Shown here piece by piece: positions 1 through 9,064 of a stretch of DNA of 64,000 nucleotides. The stretch covers positions 1 through 64,000 of the forward strand of contig NZ_BJYL01000026.1 in assembly GCF_007991495.1 (NCBI RefSeq), written 5' to 3'. The stretch comes from Sporosarcina luteola (GTDB taxonomy: Bacteria; Bacillota; Bacilli; Bacillales_A; Planococcaceae). Numbering within the stretch: position 1 is the first letter of the stretch; each line of letters starts with the position of its first letter. The translations under genes and the position numbers were made by a program. The notes beneath the pieces are model-generated. The model did no database searches. It saw only the letters and a list, made by a program, of their open reading frames with translations, and was not told the origin of the DNA.

Positions 1-1
1 G

Positions 2-25
2 TAGCATCCATACGTATGGATGCTA
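2..25 (-). terminator. Palindrome downstream of the YfcC gene, likely terminator
   Basis: A perfect 24-nt palindrome lies 10 bases beyond the stop codon of the minus-strand transporter gene. On the plus strand it is followed by a T-rich stretch. The minus-strand tail lies outside the window, so the direction of termination cannot be judged fully; it may work both ways. Confidence 0.6.
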
Positions 26-35
26 TTTCTATTTA

Positions 36-1475
36 TTATGACCAACCAATGAATTGGGCGATGACAAGTACTACAATAGAAATTCCAGCCCATATGAGGA
101 ATAGTGGATAGAAGAAACGAATCCACGTTTGATATTTTACACCGGCAATTGCTAATGCAGCCATGAAATACCCGCTTGTCGGGTAGAAAATATGTGTAAA
201 TCCATCTCCGAGCTGATAAGCAAGAACTGCAGTTTGTCTTGTCACTCCAACCATGTCAGCAAGTGGCGCCATAATTGGCATTGTGACGAGCGCTTGTCCA
301 CTACCGGACGAAATAACAAAGTTAATAAGAACTTGTACGACATACATACCGACTGCTGCTAAGGCAGGTGGCAGATCACCAACGACTGCACCAAGTGCAT
401 GGACAATCGTATCCATGATGTTACCGTCTTCAAGTACAACAGCGACTGCCCGGGCGAGCCCAACGATGAATGCCCCCATTAAGACGTCTTTAAAACCTTG
501 GTTAAATGCTTCGCAAATGTCCCCGACTTTAAGACCGGCGATCATCCCGACAACGATTCCCATAATGATAAAGAGTCCCGCCATTTCAACCATAAACCAG
601 CCTTTTGAAATGACACCGTAAACAAGGACAGCGAAGAACAACAGTGCTACAATTGCCGCCCACTTTTGCCGTCCAGTTGCAGGGACGGCTTCGGCTTTCC
701 CTACATTGTTATACAAGGCACGTTTTTCTGTATCGTCTTCATACACAAGACTGTGCATTGGATTCTTTTTGACTTTTTTTGCATAACGGGTAACAAATAA
801 AACTGCTGCCGCAACTGCTACGATAAAAACGATTAAACGTAATCCAAGTCCAGAGAAAACCGGTAGACCCGATAACTTTTGTCCTAATCCTGTGTTAATC
901 GGATTTAATACACCTGCTGTAAACCCAACAACGGTACCGCAAAGTGCTATAGCTGCTGCTGTTATTGAATCGTAGCCAAGCGCAATAATCAACGGCATAA
1001 TGACCGGGATATAAACAAGCGATAATTCAGCTGTCCCGATCAATGTGGCTATCAATGCGAATACCGTTGTTAGGACAGGGATAAGCATAATACTATTATG
1101 TGCAAACTTCCTTGCAAGCTTGTCAACAGCAATTTCAATGATTCCGGTACGCCTAAGCACCATGAACATTCCACCGATGATAAACGTGAAGAATACAACT
1201 TCTCCCGCGTCAATCAACCCTCGCGGAATAACCGTTAAAAAATCCATAATGCCAACCGGAGTCTGGTCAACATAGTTAAAGGAATTTGGATCGATGGTCG
1301 TTCTGCCATCGGGTCCTGGTACACGTTCAAATTCCCCTGCCGGAATAAAATAAGTTGTCAAAGCCGCAAACGCACTGAAGACAAATAAAATTACGTAAAT
1401 ATGCGGCATTTCAAACTTCTTCTTTTTCTTTCCTGGCTGCTGCCCTTCTATATTCAGCTGCTCTGTATTTCGCAC
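36..1475 (-). CDS. YfcC family membrane transporter
   Basis: A 479-residue polytopic membrane protein of the YfcC/DcuC-ArcD-like family, predicted to move carboxylates or amino acids across the cytoplasmic membrane; the substrate cannot be read from sequence. A charged N-terminus (about residues 1-22, with a KKKKK run) precedes roughly a dozen hydrophobic segments. The C-terminal half has a glycine/serine-rich re-entrant-type stretch (NFVISSGSGQA) and GDGFTHIFYPTSGY, both typical of the family. The start is GTG, with a good GGAGGG Shine-Dalgarno about 7 nt upstream. The gene stands alone, divergent from yebE, and ends just before a palindrome. The family call is firm; the transported compound is unknown. 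Confidence 0.85.
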   Translation of the reverse strand: MRNTEQLNIEGQQPGKKKKKFEMPHIYVILFVFSAFAALTTYFIPAGEFERVPGPDGRTTIDPNSFNYVDQTPVGIMDFLTVIPRGLIDAGEVVFFTFIIGGMFMVLRRTGIIEIAVDKLARKFAHNSIMLIPVLTTVFALIATLIGTAELSLVYIPVIMPLIIALGYDSITAAAIALCGTVVGFTAGVLNPINTGLGQKLSGLPVFSGLGLRLIVFIVAVAAAVLFVTRYAKKVKKNPMHSLVYEDDTEKRALYNNVGKAEAVPATGRQKWAAIVALLFFAVLVYGVISKGWFMVEMAGLFIIMGIVVGMIAGLKVGDICEAFNQGFKDVLMGAFIVGLARAVAVVLEDGNIMDTIVHALGAVVGDLPPALAAVGMYVVQVLINFVISSGSGQALVTMPIMAPLADMVGVTRQTAVLAYQLGDGFTHIFYPTSGYFMAALAIAGVKYQTWIRFFYPLFLIWAGISIVVLVIAQFIGWS

Positions 1476-1771
1476 GATGAACCCTCCAAATGTGAATTAT
1501 ATAACCAAATAAATGCAATAATTTGGGATACAAATACATTATAATTGGGGAAATAGTACCTTGGTTGTTTTCATAACAAAGCGCACTTATGTAGAACAAA
1601 AGGTACATCGTCTGTAACGAAATGTACAAATTTGTGAGTTGCATTCACTTGAACCGCTTTGGAATTTTAAGTATTTGTTGTGATTAGACTTGTCTTGATG
1701 GCAGTTTCTTGAATTCGTCCGAATTGAGCGTTAAGATGAAAGTCATCCTAGTAGAAAGGGGTTGAAGCAAA
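1476..1771. other. Divergent intergenic region between YfcC gene and yebE
   Basis: This AT-rich gap of about 300 bases holds the upstream regions of two divergent genes. A candidate sigma-A promoter for yebE is visible at its right end. I saw no riboswitch or structured RNA in it. Small open frames here have no ribosome-binding site. Confidence 0.5.
1709..1737 (+). promoter_or_regulatory. Candidate sigma-A promoter of yebE-yebG
   Basis: TTGAAT (1709-1714) and TAAGAT (1732-1737) are separated by 17 nt, about 35 nt before the yebE start. Each hexamer matches four of six consensus bases. The assignment is by pattern only. Confidence 0.45.
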
Positions 1772-2299
1772 ATGACGATGGTCTTGATTATTTTTGTAAT
1801 TAATATCGTTTATGTGTCTTTTTTTACGATACGTATGATTCTTACTCTTAAGGGCTATCGATATGTTGCTGCTGTCGTGAGTATGGTTGAAGTTGTGATT
1901 TATATTGTAGGACTTGGCTTAGTATTGGATAATTTGAATGAAATACAAAATATCATTGCGTATGCGTTAGGGTATGGAATCGGTGTTATTATTGGGTCTA
2001 AAATTGAAGAGAAACTTGCTCTTGGTTATATTACGGTTAACGTGATCACTGCGGATGTAGATTATGAAATGCCAAGGTTGTTGCGTGAAAAAGGGTATGG
2101 AGTGACGGATTGGTCTGCTAATGGGTTAGAAGGAAAACGCTCTGCTATGCAGATTTTAACGCCACGTAAAGATGAATTGAAGCTTTATGATACAATCAAA
2201 CAGCTCGACCCGAAGGCGTTTATTATTGTATATGAGACGAAGACGATACACGGCGGATTTTGGGTGAAGTCTGTAAGGAGAGGGAAATTGTTTAAATGA
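1772..2299 (+). CDS. yebE: DUF2179/UPF0316 membrane protein YebE
   Basis: A 175-residue protein with three hydrophobic segments in the first 75 residues, followed by a soluble C-terminal domain of the DUF2179 type (about 85-170, including YITVNVIT and [12 protein letters not shown]). The function of the family is unknown. In B. subtilis the same gene lies just upstream of yebG and the pur operon, so both sequence and order support the name. An AAAGGGG Shine-Dalgarno stands about 9 nt before the ATG. A second ATG two codons in (1778) is an alternative start. The stop overlaps the yebG start (ATGA), which suggests translational coupling. Confidence 0.85.
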   Translation: MTMVLIIFVINIVYVSFFTIRMILTLKGYRYVAAVVSMVEVVIYIVGLGLVLDNLNEIQNIIAYALGYGIGVIIGSKIEEKLALGYITVNVITADVDYEMPRLLREKGYGVTDWSANGLEGKRSAMQILTPRKDELKLYDTIKQLDPKAFIIVYETKTIHGGFWVKSVRRGKLFK

Positions 2300-2487
2300 A
2301 TGCAAAGAAAAAGACGGTTTGGTTTGAGGTTGAAGAGGAAGAGACGATTAATGATTGCTTGCAACGTCTATCTGCGGCAGGTTATTCCGTGGCAGGTCGA
2401 AAGGAAGAGCCGGTTTTTCAGGAAGTGGACGGCGAGTATGTCCCAATCCGTCAAATTATTAAATTCAAAGGGATTTTAATTGAATAA
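2296..2487 (+). CDS. yebG: NETI-motif small protein YebG
   Basis: A 63-residue acidic protein of unknown function that matches the NETI-motif family (here [12 protein letters not shown] near residues 14-25). It overlaps yebE by 4 nt and is probably co-translated with it. In B. subtilis yebG likewise sits immediately before the purine operon. There are no membrane segments and no catalytic motif that I recognise. The PurR operator of the pur operon begins only 8 bases after its stop. Confidence 0.85.
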   Translation: MNAKKKTVWFEVEEEETINDCLQRLSAAGYSVAGRKEEPVFQEVDGEYVPIRQIIKFKGILIE

Positions 2488-2494
2488 ACGCCTT

Positions 2495-2538
2495 AAATAC
2501 GAACGATGAATAATCTATTTTATTTATTGTTCGTATTT
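2495..2538. promoter_or_regulatory. Paired PurBox operator (PurR binding site)
   Basis: Two inverted PurBox-like sequences face each other: AAATACGAACGATG (2495-2508) and TATTGTTCGTATTT (2525-2538), with conserved CGAAC/GTTCG cores and a 16-nt spacer. This is the geometry known for B. subtilis PurR, where PRPP relieves repression. The right box ends 5 nt before the -35 element of the pur promoter. The same dyad could act as a weak terminator for yebG because a T-rich tail follows. Confidence 0.8.
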
Positions 2539-2543
2539 ATTTA

Positions 2544-2572
2544 TTGACTTGAATACTTTCAATTGTTACTAT
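2544..2572 (+). promoter_or_regulatory. Sigma-A promoter of the purine operon
   Basis: TTGACT (2544-2549), a 17-nt spacer and TACTAT (2567-2572) form a good sigma-A promoter directly between the PurBox pair and the guanine riboswitch. Initiation would be near 2579, so the transcript begins shortly before the aptamer. Confidence 0.75.
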
Positions 2573-2590
2573 AGAGGTAATGATTAGTCA

Positions 2591-2659
2591 CCCACATATA
2601 TGCTGAAGGATTGGCTTCAGCGTTTCTACCAGGACACCGTAATGTCCGGACTATGCGGG
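2591..2659 (+). ncRNA. Purine riboswitch aptamer, guanine/hypoxanthine class
   Basis: The three-way junction of the purine riboswitch is recognisable. P1 pairs 2591-2596 with 2654-2659, with one A-C mismatch. P2 is GCTGAAG/CTTCAGC. The conserved J2/3 sequence GTTTCTACC follows, and P3 is GGAC/GTCC with loop ACCGTAAT. The 3' junction reads GACTATG, with C at the specificity position. C there recognises guanine or hypoxanthine, while T would indicate adenine. It lies in the leader of the pur operon, so purine base excess should switch transcription off. Confidence 0.92.
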
Positions 2660-2797
2660 AAAGCGATTTTAAGGATTCAGCGAAGGATGTGCCGTTTTAA
2701 ATGGGTACAAACATTCTTAGCTATCTTAACATCTATCCTTGAATGAACTGCTTTCCATGTATGTGGAAAACGGTTTGTTCAAGGATTTTTTATTTTA
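2658..2797 (+). terminator. Riboswitch expression platform with attenuator
   Basis: The terminator stem pairs 2735-2748 with 2773-2786 (14 bp, two wobbles) and carries an inner TTTCCA/TGGAAA hairpin. It is followed by TTTTTTATTTT (to 2797). A competing antiterminator is visible: GGAAAGC (2658-2664, partly the P1 3' strand) can pair with GCTTTCC (2750-2756), and TTTAAGGAT (2668-2676) with ATCCTTGAA (2735-2743). Ligand-stabilised P1 would block the antiterminator and allow termination. The pairing is read directly; the mechanism follows known purine riboswitches. Confidence 0.85.
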
Positions 2798-2819
2798 CTT
2801 CAAAAGGAGCGGATGGTCT

Positions 2820-3308
2820 GTGGAACCGAAAGTCGGCGTCATCATGGGAAGTAAAAGTGATTGGGATACGATGAAGCATACTTGCAATATATTGGATGAA
2901 CTAGAAGTGCCATATGAAAAGAAAGTCGTTTCAGCTCACCGTACGCCGGATTTTATGTTTGAGTATGCGGAGCAGGCGCAAGACAGGGGAATTCAAATCA
3001 TTATCGCCGGGGCTGGTGGGGCTGCCCATCTTCCGGGAATGGTCGCTGCTAAGACACTGCTGCCAGTTATCGGGGTTCCTGTTCAATCAAAAGCACTGAA
3101 TGGGATGGATTCGTTATTATCTATCGTTCAAATGCCAGGTGGTGTGCCGGTTGCTACAGTGTCAATTGGTACCGCGGGAGCTACAAATGCAGGTCTTCTT
3201 GCGGCTCAGTTTTTAGCAGTTCATCATACAGAGTTGCGTAATCGTCTTCAAGAGCGACGAGAAAGAACTCGGAATGCTGCACTTGAAAGCAGTGGTGAAT
3301 TGGAATGA
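2820..3308 (+). CDS. purE: N5-carboxyaminoimidazole ribonucleotide mutase
   Basis: PurE converts N5-CAIR to CAIR in de novo purine synthesis, in the cytoplasm. The 162-residue product has the family signatures [20 protein letters not shown] and [12 protein letters not shown], and matches the usual length. I place the start at GTG 2820, preceded by AAAAGGAGCGG (SD spacing about 10 nt). The open frame extends upstream to a TTG at 2739, but that extension runs through the attenuator hairpin and its T-tract and has no homologous residues. It is the first gene of the operon and overlaps purK by 4 nt. Confidence 0.95.
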   Translation: MEPKVGVIMGSKSDWDTMKHTCNILDELEVPYEKKVVSAHRTPDFMFEYAEQAQDRGIQIIIAGAGGAAHLPGMVAAKTLLPVIGVPVQSKALNGMDSLLSIVQMPGGVPVATVSIGTAGATNAGLLAAQFLAVHHTELRNRLQERRERTRNAALESSGELE

Positions 3309-4423
3309 AGACACTATTGCCTGGGCAGACAATCGGAATTATCGGCGGGGGGCAGCTTGGCCGGATGATGGGGCTTGCTGCGAAAGAAGCGGGATTCCGA
3401 ATTGCTGTGCTTGACCCCACGATGGACTCGCCTTGCGGACAAATTGCAGATATCAGAATTGTTGCTCCTTACAACGACGAGGCGGCTTTAGAAGAACTCG
3501 GTGAAGTAAGTGATGTCATTACGTACGAATTCGAGAATATCGATTATGAAGGGTTGAAGCGTCTTACCCAAATCGCGTATGTACCTCAAGGGGCCGAACT
3601 CGTCAGGATTACACAAAACCGAGTAGCGGAAAAGGCAGAGATTAAGGCATCGGGCGCTCCTGTTGCAAACTATGTGACAGCTGAAACCTATGAAGAGTTA
3701 ACGGAGAATATTGACAGCATCGGTTTTCCTTGTATCGTGAAAACCGCTTTTGGTGGATATGACGGCAAGGGGCAAGTGAAGCTTGATTCACGAGAAGAGA
3801 TGATAGAGGCTGAGCATCTATTCAAGCATTCAGCATGTATTGCGGAAGCATTCGTTCCATTCTCAAAAGAGATTTCAGTTATTATCCAACGAAATCCGGA
3901 GGGGGAGTCGTACTGCCTGCCAATCTCTGAAAATATCCACCAACATCATATTCTTCATGAGTCGATTGTGCCAGCGCGTGTCCATCCTAGCGTTATCGAG
4001 AAAGCGGAGGGAGCCGCAAAACAGATTGCCGATCATCTCGCTCTCGTCGGAACTTTGGCGGTAGAAATGTTCGTGCTCGACAACGATGACATCATTATTA
4101 ATGAATTGGCGCCACGTCCCCATAATTCGGGACATTATTCGATTGAAGCATGCAATGTTTCGCAGTTCCATCAACATATCCGCGCTGTATGCGGCTGGCC
4201 GCTTCGCAAGCCAAAGCTTTGGGCTCCGTCCATAATGGTCAATGTGCTCGGGGAACATGTGGCTCCGCTAAAAAAAGTTATCATGAATTACCCGGACTGG
4301 TCCATTCATCTTTATGGCAAAGCGGAAGCAAAGGAAAAACGAAAAATGGGACATATCACAATCATGACAAATGATATTGAGAAAACGCTCCAGGATATAG
4401 ATTCAACAGGCATTTGGGGTTAA
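3305..4423 (+). CDS. purK: N5-carboxyaminoimidazole ribonucleotide synthase
   Basis: PurK is an ATP-grasp enzyme that carboxylates AIR with bicarbonate to give N5-CAIR, the substrate of the adjacent PurE. The 372-residue protein shows the N-terminal GGGQLGRM nucleotide-fold motif, EFENID, the ATP-grasp loop GGYDGKGQ (about 153-160) and the [14 protein letters not shown] signature. It starts with ATG overlapping the purE stop. In B. subtilis purB and purC would follow; here only 40 bases separate it from purS. No key residue looks altered. Confidence 0.95.
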   Translation: MKTLLPGQTIGIIGGGQLGRMMGLAAKEAGFRIAVLDPTMDSPCGQIADIRIVAPYNDEAALEELGEVSDVITYEFENIDYEGLKRLTQIAYVPQGAELVRITQNRVAEKAEIKASGAPVANYVTAETYEELTENIDSIGFPCIVKTAFGGYDGKGQVKLDSREEMIEAEHLFKHSACIAEAFVPFSKEISVIIQRNPEGESYCLPISENIHQHHILHESIVPARVHPSVIEKAEGAAKQIADHLALVGTLAVEMFVLDNDDIIINELAPRPHNSGHYSIEACNVSQFHQHIRAVCGWPLRKPKLWAPSIMVNVLGEHVAPLKKVIMNYPDWSIHLYGKAEAKEKRKMGHITIMTNDIEKTLQDIDSTGIWG

Positions 4424-4463
4424 TCAATCAAACTAAACCGATTTCAATTGGGAGGAAACCAAA

Positions 4464-4718
4464 ATGACAAAAGTGAAAGTTTACGTAACATTACGCGAAA
4501 GTGTTGTAGATCCACAAGGTATTGCTGCACAGGAAGCACTTCAAACGATGGGGTTCAATGAAGTGGAAAGCGTTCGTATCGGAAAGCTGATAGAGCTTGA
4601 ACTTGCAGGGACGGCAGCTGAAATCGAAACGCGTGTGACGGAAATGTGCGATAAGCTTCTTGTCAATAAAGTGATTGAACAGTATAGCTTTGAAATCGGG
4701 GAGGTTGCGGGCAAATGA
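4464..4718 (+). CDS. purS: FGAM synthetase subunit PurS
   Basis: PurS (84 residues) is the small bridging subunit that joins PurQ to PurL in the three-part formylglycinamidine ribonucleotide synthetase. It reads VKVYVTLRESVVDPQG at the N-terminus and EMCDKLLVNKVIE near the C-terminus, as in B. subtilis. A GGGAGGAAACC Shine-Dalgarno lies before the ATG. It overlaps purQ by 4 nt. Its retention suggests the PurSQL complex is still assembled despite the altered PurQ. Confidence 0.95.
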   Translation: MTKVKVYVTLRESVVDPQGIAAQEALQTMGFNEVESVRIGKLIELELAGTAAEIETRVTEMCDKLLVNKVIEQYSFEIGEVAGK

Positions 4719-5401
4719 GGTTCGCCATTTTAAGTTTTCCGGGATCAAGTTGTGACGTGGATATGCTCCATGCGGTTAGAGATATCGTAGGTGAGGGTGC
4801 TGAAATCATCAGCCACGTAGATGCGAAATTGGAAAATTACGATGCTGTATTGATTCCGACAGGTGCTTCTTATGGGGATTATTTACGTCCAGGCGCACTT
4901 GCACAAAGCTCCGAGTCTATCGAGAGTTTGAAAACATTTGTCAAGTCCGGCAAACCGGTGCTTGGCGTAGGAAATGGGTTCCAAATTCTCGTTGAAGCGG
5001 GCATCTTGCCAGGAGCTTTCCTGCGGAATCAAAGCTTGAAATTCAGAAGCGGCAAAGCGAAGCTTGCTGTTCGAAATGCATCAACTTACTTCACGAGCAA
5101 TTATGAAGAAGATGGACTGCTTACAATCCCATTTGCGCATGAGTATGGCAATTATTTTGTTGACCGGGAAACAGCGCGTCTACTAAAGGAAACAGATCGA
5201 ATCATATTTACATATGAAGATGGAAACTTGGACGGCAGTGTGGAGAGAATCGCAGGCGTATTGAATGAACAAGGCAATGTTCTTGGGATGATGCCGTTGC
5301 CTGAACGTGCAGTCGAAGAGATAATCGGTGGAACGGACGGTTTGCCTTTATTCCAATCAATTTTGAAGAACTGGAGTGAGAAGAATGTCAGCCATGCATG
5401 A
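4715..5401 (+). CDS. purQ: FGAM synthetase glutaminase subunit PurQ, catalytic residues missing
   Basis: PurQ normally hydrolyses glutamine and channels ammonia to PurL, using a Cys-His-Glu triad. This 228-residue copy is full length and has the class-I amidotransferase fold motifs ([30 protein letters not shown]). The nucleophile elbow reads GVGNGF, with Gly86 (GGA, 4970-4972) where Cys is expected. The triad motif reads MMPLPER, with Leu195 (TTG, 5297-5299) in place of His. [10 protein letters not shown] also differs from the usual PGGFSYG, and AHEYGNY from AHGEGNY. The frame is intact, so this is not a simple pseudogene. The protein is probably glutaminase-dead and perhaps kept as a structural subunit. 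Confidence 0.9.
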   Translation: MRFAILSFPGSSCDVDMLHAVRDIVGEGAEIISHVDAKLENYDAVLIPTGASYGDYLRPGALAQSSESIESLKTFVKSGKPVLGVGNGFQILVEAGILPGAFLRNQSLKFRSGKAKLAVRNASTYFTSNYEEDGLLTIPFAHEYGNYFVDRETARLLKETDRIIFTYEDGNLDGSVERIAGVLNEQGNVLGMMPLPERAVEEIIGGTDGLPLFQSILKNWSEKNVSHA

Positions 5402-7616
5402 ACCTACAGCTCAGCAAATCAAAGATGAAAAGCTCTATCGCCAAATGGGGATGACGGACGAGGAATTCGATCGAGCCGTTGACATGATCGGACGTCTTCC
5501 GAACTACACGGAAACAGGATTGTTCTCGGCGATGTGGTCTGAACATTGTTCGTATAAAAGCTCGAAGCCGGTATTACGCAAGTTCCCTACGGAAGGGGCA
5601 CGTGTCTTGCAAGGTCCCGGTGAAGGCGCTGGAATCGTCGATATCGGTGACAACCAGGCTGCTGTATTCAAAATGGAATCACATAACTCACCATCCGCTA
5701 TCGAGCCGTTCATTGGCGCTGCAACTGGGGCTGGAGGAATTATCCGTGACGTCTTCTCGATGGGGGCTCGTCCTGTTGCGCTTGTGAATTCGATGCGTTT
5801 CGGCGATTTGTCGGAAGCGCGCGACCGTTATTTATTCGAAGAGGCTGTGGCAGGGATTGCGAGCTACGGAAATACGATCGGGATTCCTACAGTGGCAGGG
5901 GAAGTCCAGTTCGATAATTGTTATTCAAAGCGTCCGCTCGTCAATGCAATGGCTGTCGGTCTGTTGAATCATGAAGATATCCAGAAAGGGCTTGCGTCTG
6001 GAGTCGGAAATACGGTTTTGTATGTCGGCGCGAAAACGGGCCGGGACGGAATTCATGGGGCTACGATGTCCTCATCAGAAGTCGCGGTCGATAAAGAGGC
6101 GGAGTTGCCGGTGATGCAGGCGGGAGATCCGTATCTTGAGAAATTGCTAATGGAAGCTTGCCTTGAACTAGTGAAATCTGATGCGTTGATCGGGATTCAA
6201 GACATGGGGGCGGCTGGTCTTACATCGTCTTCTGCAGAAATGGCTTCGAAGGCAGGCTACGGAGTGGAACTGAATTTGGATCTCGTTCCGCAACGTGAAG
6301 AAGGAATGACCGCCTACGAGATGATGCTTTCTGAATCTCAGGAGAGGATGCTCGTCGTTGTGAAGCAAGGACGTGAAGAAGAAATTGGTGAATTGTGTAA
6401 GAAATATGGACTTGAAGCGGTTGCGATTGGAAAAGTGACGGATGATAAAATGCTTCGTCTCATTCATAAAGGTGAAGTGGTAGCAGAAATTTCAGCGGAT
6501 ATCCTTGCTGAGGACGCACCGGTTTATTACAAAAAGTCGGAAGAGCCTGCGTATTTCCAAGAGTATCAGCGAATGGAAAATGCTGAACCGGCGGTCGATG
6601 ATTTGAAAGATACGTTGACGGCTTTATTGCAACGTCCGACGATTGCTTCCAAGGAATGGGTTTATAATCAATTCGATACGCAAGCACGTTCAAATACTGT
6701 AGTGGCACCAGGTTCATCGGCCGGGGTCATCCGGGTGCAAGGGACAAATAAGGGGCTTGCGATGACAGCGGATTGCAACTCTCGCTATATTTACCTCGAT
6801 CCTGAAACAGGCGGGAAGATTGCAGTTGCAGAAGCGGCTCGTAACCTGATTTGTTCAGGCGCAGAACCGATTGCGGCAACAGATTGTTTGAACTTCGGAA
6901 GCCCGGATAAGCCGGAAGTGTTTTGGCAGATCGAGAAATCAGCGGATGGTATTTCCGACGCTTGCCGTACATTGAATGCGCCGATTATCGGGGGGAATGT
7001 GTCGATGTCGAATGAAGTGAATGGCGTGCCGGTTTACCCGACGCCGACGATGGGCTTGGTCGGAATCATTCATGATCTTTCGCAAGTGACGACAACTGCA
7101 TTTAAGCAGGCGGGCGACGTTATTTACTTGATTGGCGAAGCGGCAACTGAATTTGGTGGCAGCGAGCTTCAACAAATGATTGAGGGCAAGATTTTTGGGA
7201 AAGTGCCTGCAATCGATCTTGAGGTGGAAGCATCCCGTCAGAAATCATTGTTACAAGCGATTCAAAGCAAACTTGTCCAATCGGCTACCGATCTATCGGA
7301 AGGCGGCTTTGCAGTTGCGCTTTGCGAGAAGGCGTTCGATGCAGAAGAGCTTGGCGCTGAAGTGACTATTTCAGGTTCAGCGGTGACTGCTTTGTTCAGC
7401 GAAACGCAATCGCGCTTCCTCGTAACAGTAAAAGAGGAGCTTACGACAGCTTTTGAGGCGCTTGTCGGGGATGCTGTGAGAATCGGAAAAGTGACGGCAG
7501 GCGATCGTCTTGTTATTAAAGGCGATGAAGATGAAGTGTTGATCGACGGGTCGGTGGATGAACTTCGTACCGCTTGGAAAGGGGCTATTCCATGCTTGCT
7601 GAACTCAGAGGCCTAA
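5385..7616 (+). CDS. purL: FGAM synthetase large subunit PurL
   Basis: PurL converts FGAR, ATP and ammonia to FGAM. The 743-residue protein matches the B. subtilis length and shows [18 protein letters not shown], two AIRS-type halves and GGSELQQM. The start is ATG 5385, with GGAG about 8 nt upstream; it overlaps purQ by 17 nt. An upstream GTG at 5376 lacks a Shine-Dalgarno. The normally near-invariant ESHNHPS motif reads ESHNSPS, so His is replaced by Ser102 (TCA, 5688-5690). GGNVSMSNE also replaces the usual GGNVSLYNE. These changes sit beside the PurQ defects and may lower or alter activity. Confidence 0.93.
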   Translation: MSAMHEPTAQQIKDEKLYRQMGMTDEEFDRAVDMIGRLPNYTETGLFSAMWSEHCSYKSSKPVLRKFPTEGARVLQGPGEGAGIVDIGDNQAAVFKMESHNSPSAIEPFIGAATGAGGIIRDVFSMGARPVALVNSMRFGDLSEARDRYLFEEAVAGIASYGNTIGIPTVAGEVQFDNCYSKRPLVNAMAVGLLNHEDIQKGLASGVGNTVLYVGAKTGRDGIHGATMSSSEVAVDKEAELPVMQAGDPYLEKLLMEACLELVKSDALIGIQDMGAAGLTSSSAEMASKAGYGVELNLDLVPQREEGMTAYEMMLSESQERMLVVVKQGREEEIGELCKKYGLEAVAIGKVTDDKMLRLIHKGEVVAEISADILAEDAPVYYKKSEEPAYFQEYQRMENAEPAVDDLKDTLTALLQRPTIASKEWVYNQFDTQARSNTVVAPGSSAGVIRVQGTNKGLAMTADCNSRYIYLDPETGGKIAVAEAARNLICSGAEPIAATDCLNFGSPDKPEVFWQIEKSADGISDACRTLNAPIIGGNVSMSNEVNGVPVYPTPTMGLVGIIHDLSQVTTTAFKQAGDVIYLIGEAATEFGGSELQQMIEGKIFGKVPAIDLEVEASRQKSLLQAIQSKLVQSATDLSEGGFAVALCEKAFDAEELGAEVTISGSAVTALFSETQSRFLVTVKEELTTAFEALVGDAVRIGKVTAGDRLVIKGDEDEVLIDGSVDELRTAWKGAIPCLLNSEA

Positions 7617-9019
7617 ATGAAGAATGCGGTGTATTCGGAATTTGGGGCCATGAAGACGCAGCGCAGCTCAGTTATTATGGGCTGCATGCGTTGCAACATC
7701 GCGGGCAAGAGGGAGCGGGAATTGCAACAAAAAATGGCAAAGGTTTGCTCGTCAAGAAAGGCGAAGGCCTTGTGAATGAAGTGTTTTCCGGTGATGCCTT
7801 AAAAGGATTGACAGGTCGTAGTGCAATCGGGCAAGTCCGGTACACGACGGAGGACGGAAGAGGCGCTGAAAATGTTCAACCGCTCGTGTTCCGTTCGACG
7901 ACGGGAAGCATGGCGATTGCGCATAACGGGAACTTGATTAACGCAAAAGAATTGAAGGAAAACCTTGAAAAACAAGGCAGCATTTTTCAAACGACGTCCG
8001 ATACGGAAGTGTTGGCGCATTTGATTAAGAAAAGTGGCAGAGGGGCGTTGACACAGCGTGACTGTGTAAAAAAGGCGTTGTCGATGTTAAAAGGGGCATT
8101 CGCATTTGTGCTGTTGACGGAAGAGGGGCTTATGGTTGCGCAGGACCCGAATGGCATGCGTCCTCTGTCTCTTGGGAAATTGGGAGATGCGTGGGTCGTT
8201 TCATCCGAGACATGCGCGTTCGATTTAATCGGGGCGGAAACCATCAGATCGGTGGAGCCGGGTGAATTGATTATCATTAATGAAAAAGGTTTGCAGTCCG
8301 ACCGATTTGCAGAAGCGGGGGATCGCGCAATGTGCTCCATGGAATATGTCTATTTTTCAAGACCCGATTCAGATATTGACGGCATTAATATCCATATGGC
8401 ACGTAAACGATGCGGAAAGCAGTTGGCAAAGGAAGTCAAGATTGAAGCAGACGTCGTGACGGGTGTTCCGGATTCCAGCATATCGGCGGCGATCGGATTT
8501 TCTGAGGAAAGCGGCATCCCTTATGAATTGGGATTGATTAAAAATCGTTATGTCGGGAGGACGTTCATCCAACCGACGCAAGCGATGCGCGAGAGAGGCG
8601 TCAAACTTAAGCTTTCGCCGGTACACCAAGTCGTAGCAGGAAAACGTGTCGTCATGGTGGATGATTCAATCGTCCGCGGTACAACGTCGAAACGGATCGT
8701 CAAAATGTTAAAGGATGCAGGCGCGACGGAAGTACATGTCGTCATCGCGGCACCCCCATTAGTTAGTCCTTGCTTCTACGGCGTAGATATTAGCACGGAT
8801 TCGGATCTAATCGCAACCGGACGAACTGCTACGGAAGTATGTGATTTGATTGGCGCTGATTCACTGACATTCCTTTCAGCGGAAGGGATGTTGAAGGCAA
8901 TCGGCAGACCGAAAGAAATGAAGAACTGCGGGCAATGTCTGGCTTGTTTTACAGGCGAATATCCGACAGATATATATGCGGATACGGTGTTGCCGCATGA
9001 GAAGGAGCTTGCACGGTAA
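7592..9019 (+). CDS. purF: Amidophosphoribosyltransferase
   Basis: PurF makes phosphoribosylamine from PRPP and glutamine, the first committed purine step. The 475-residue product has the B. subtilis-type 11-residue propeptide before the catalytic Cys12 (ECGVFGIWG), the AHNGNL and SDTEVLAH glutamine-site motifs, the PRPP motif [14 protein letters not shown] and iron-sulfur cysteines ([19 protein letters not shown]). The start is ATG 7592, with AAAGGGG 7 nt upstream, overlapping purL. The glutamine loop reads [12 protein letters not shown] (about 80-91) instead of the common GHVRYATAGG; the catalytic Cys and Arg are kept. Confidence 0.95.
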   Translation: MLAELRGLNEECGVFGIWGHEDAAQLSYYGLHALQHRGQEGAGIATKNGKGLLVKKGEGLVNEVFSGDALKGLTGRSAIGQVRYTTEDGRGAENVQPLVFRSTTGSMAIAHNGNLINAKELKENLEKQGSIFQTTSDTEVLAHLIKKSGRGALTQRDCVKKALSMLKGAFAFVLLTEEGLMVAQDPNGMRPLSLGKLGDAWVVSSETCAFDLIGAETIRSVEPGELIIINEKGLQSDRFAEAGDRAMCSMEYVYFSRPDSDIDGINIHMARKRCGKQLAKEVKIEADVVTGVPDSSISAAIGFSEESGIPYELGLIKNRYVGRTFIQPTQAMRERGVKLKLSPVHQVVAGKRVVMVDDSIVRGTTSKRIVKMLKDAGATEVHVVIAAPPLVSPCFYGVDISTDSDLIATGRTATEVCDLIGADSLTFLSAEGMLKAIGRPKEMKNCGQCLACFTGEYPTDIYADTVLPHEKELAR

Positions 9020-9064
9020 GGATGCCCGTAATTCAACTAGGAGCAGTTATAGTTGCGGCAGTCT

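Noticed and set aside
1411..1644. 77-codon minus-strand frame at the YfcC start region
   Set aside because: It overlaps the YfcC gene start in another frame and the intergenic promoter region, with no site and no recognisable protein.
2495..2545. Simple terminator for yebG only
   Set aside because: The CGAAC/GTTCG cores, 16-nt spacing and position next to the pur -35 fit a PurR operator better; a terminator role may be secondary.
2739..2819. N-terminal extension of PurE
   Set aside because: It runs through the riboswitch terminator and its T-tract. A GTG at 2820 with a good Shine-Dalgarno matches the family length.
4715..5401. purQ as a pseudogene
   Set aside because: The frame is complete, with normal length, start, overlaps and C-terminus. 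Only catalytic residues differ, so I annotate it as a CDS with missing residues.
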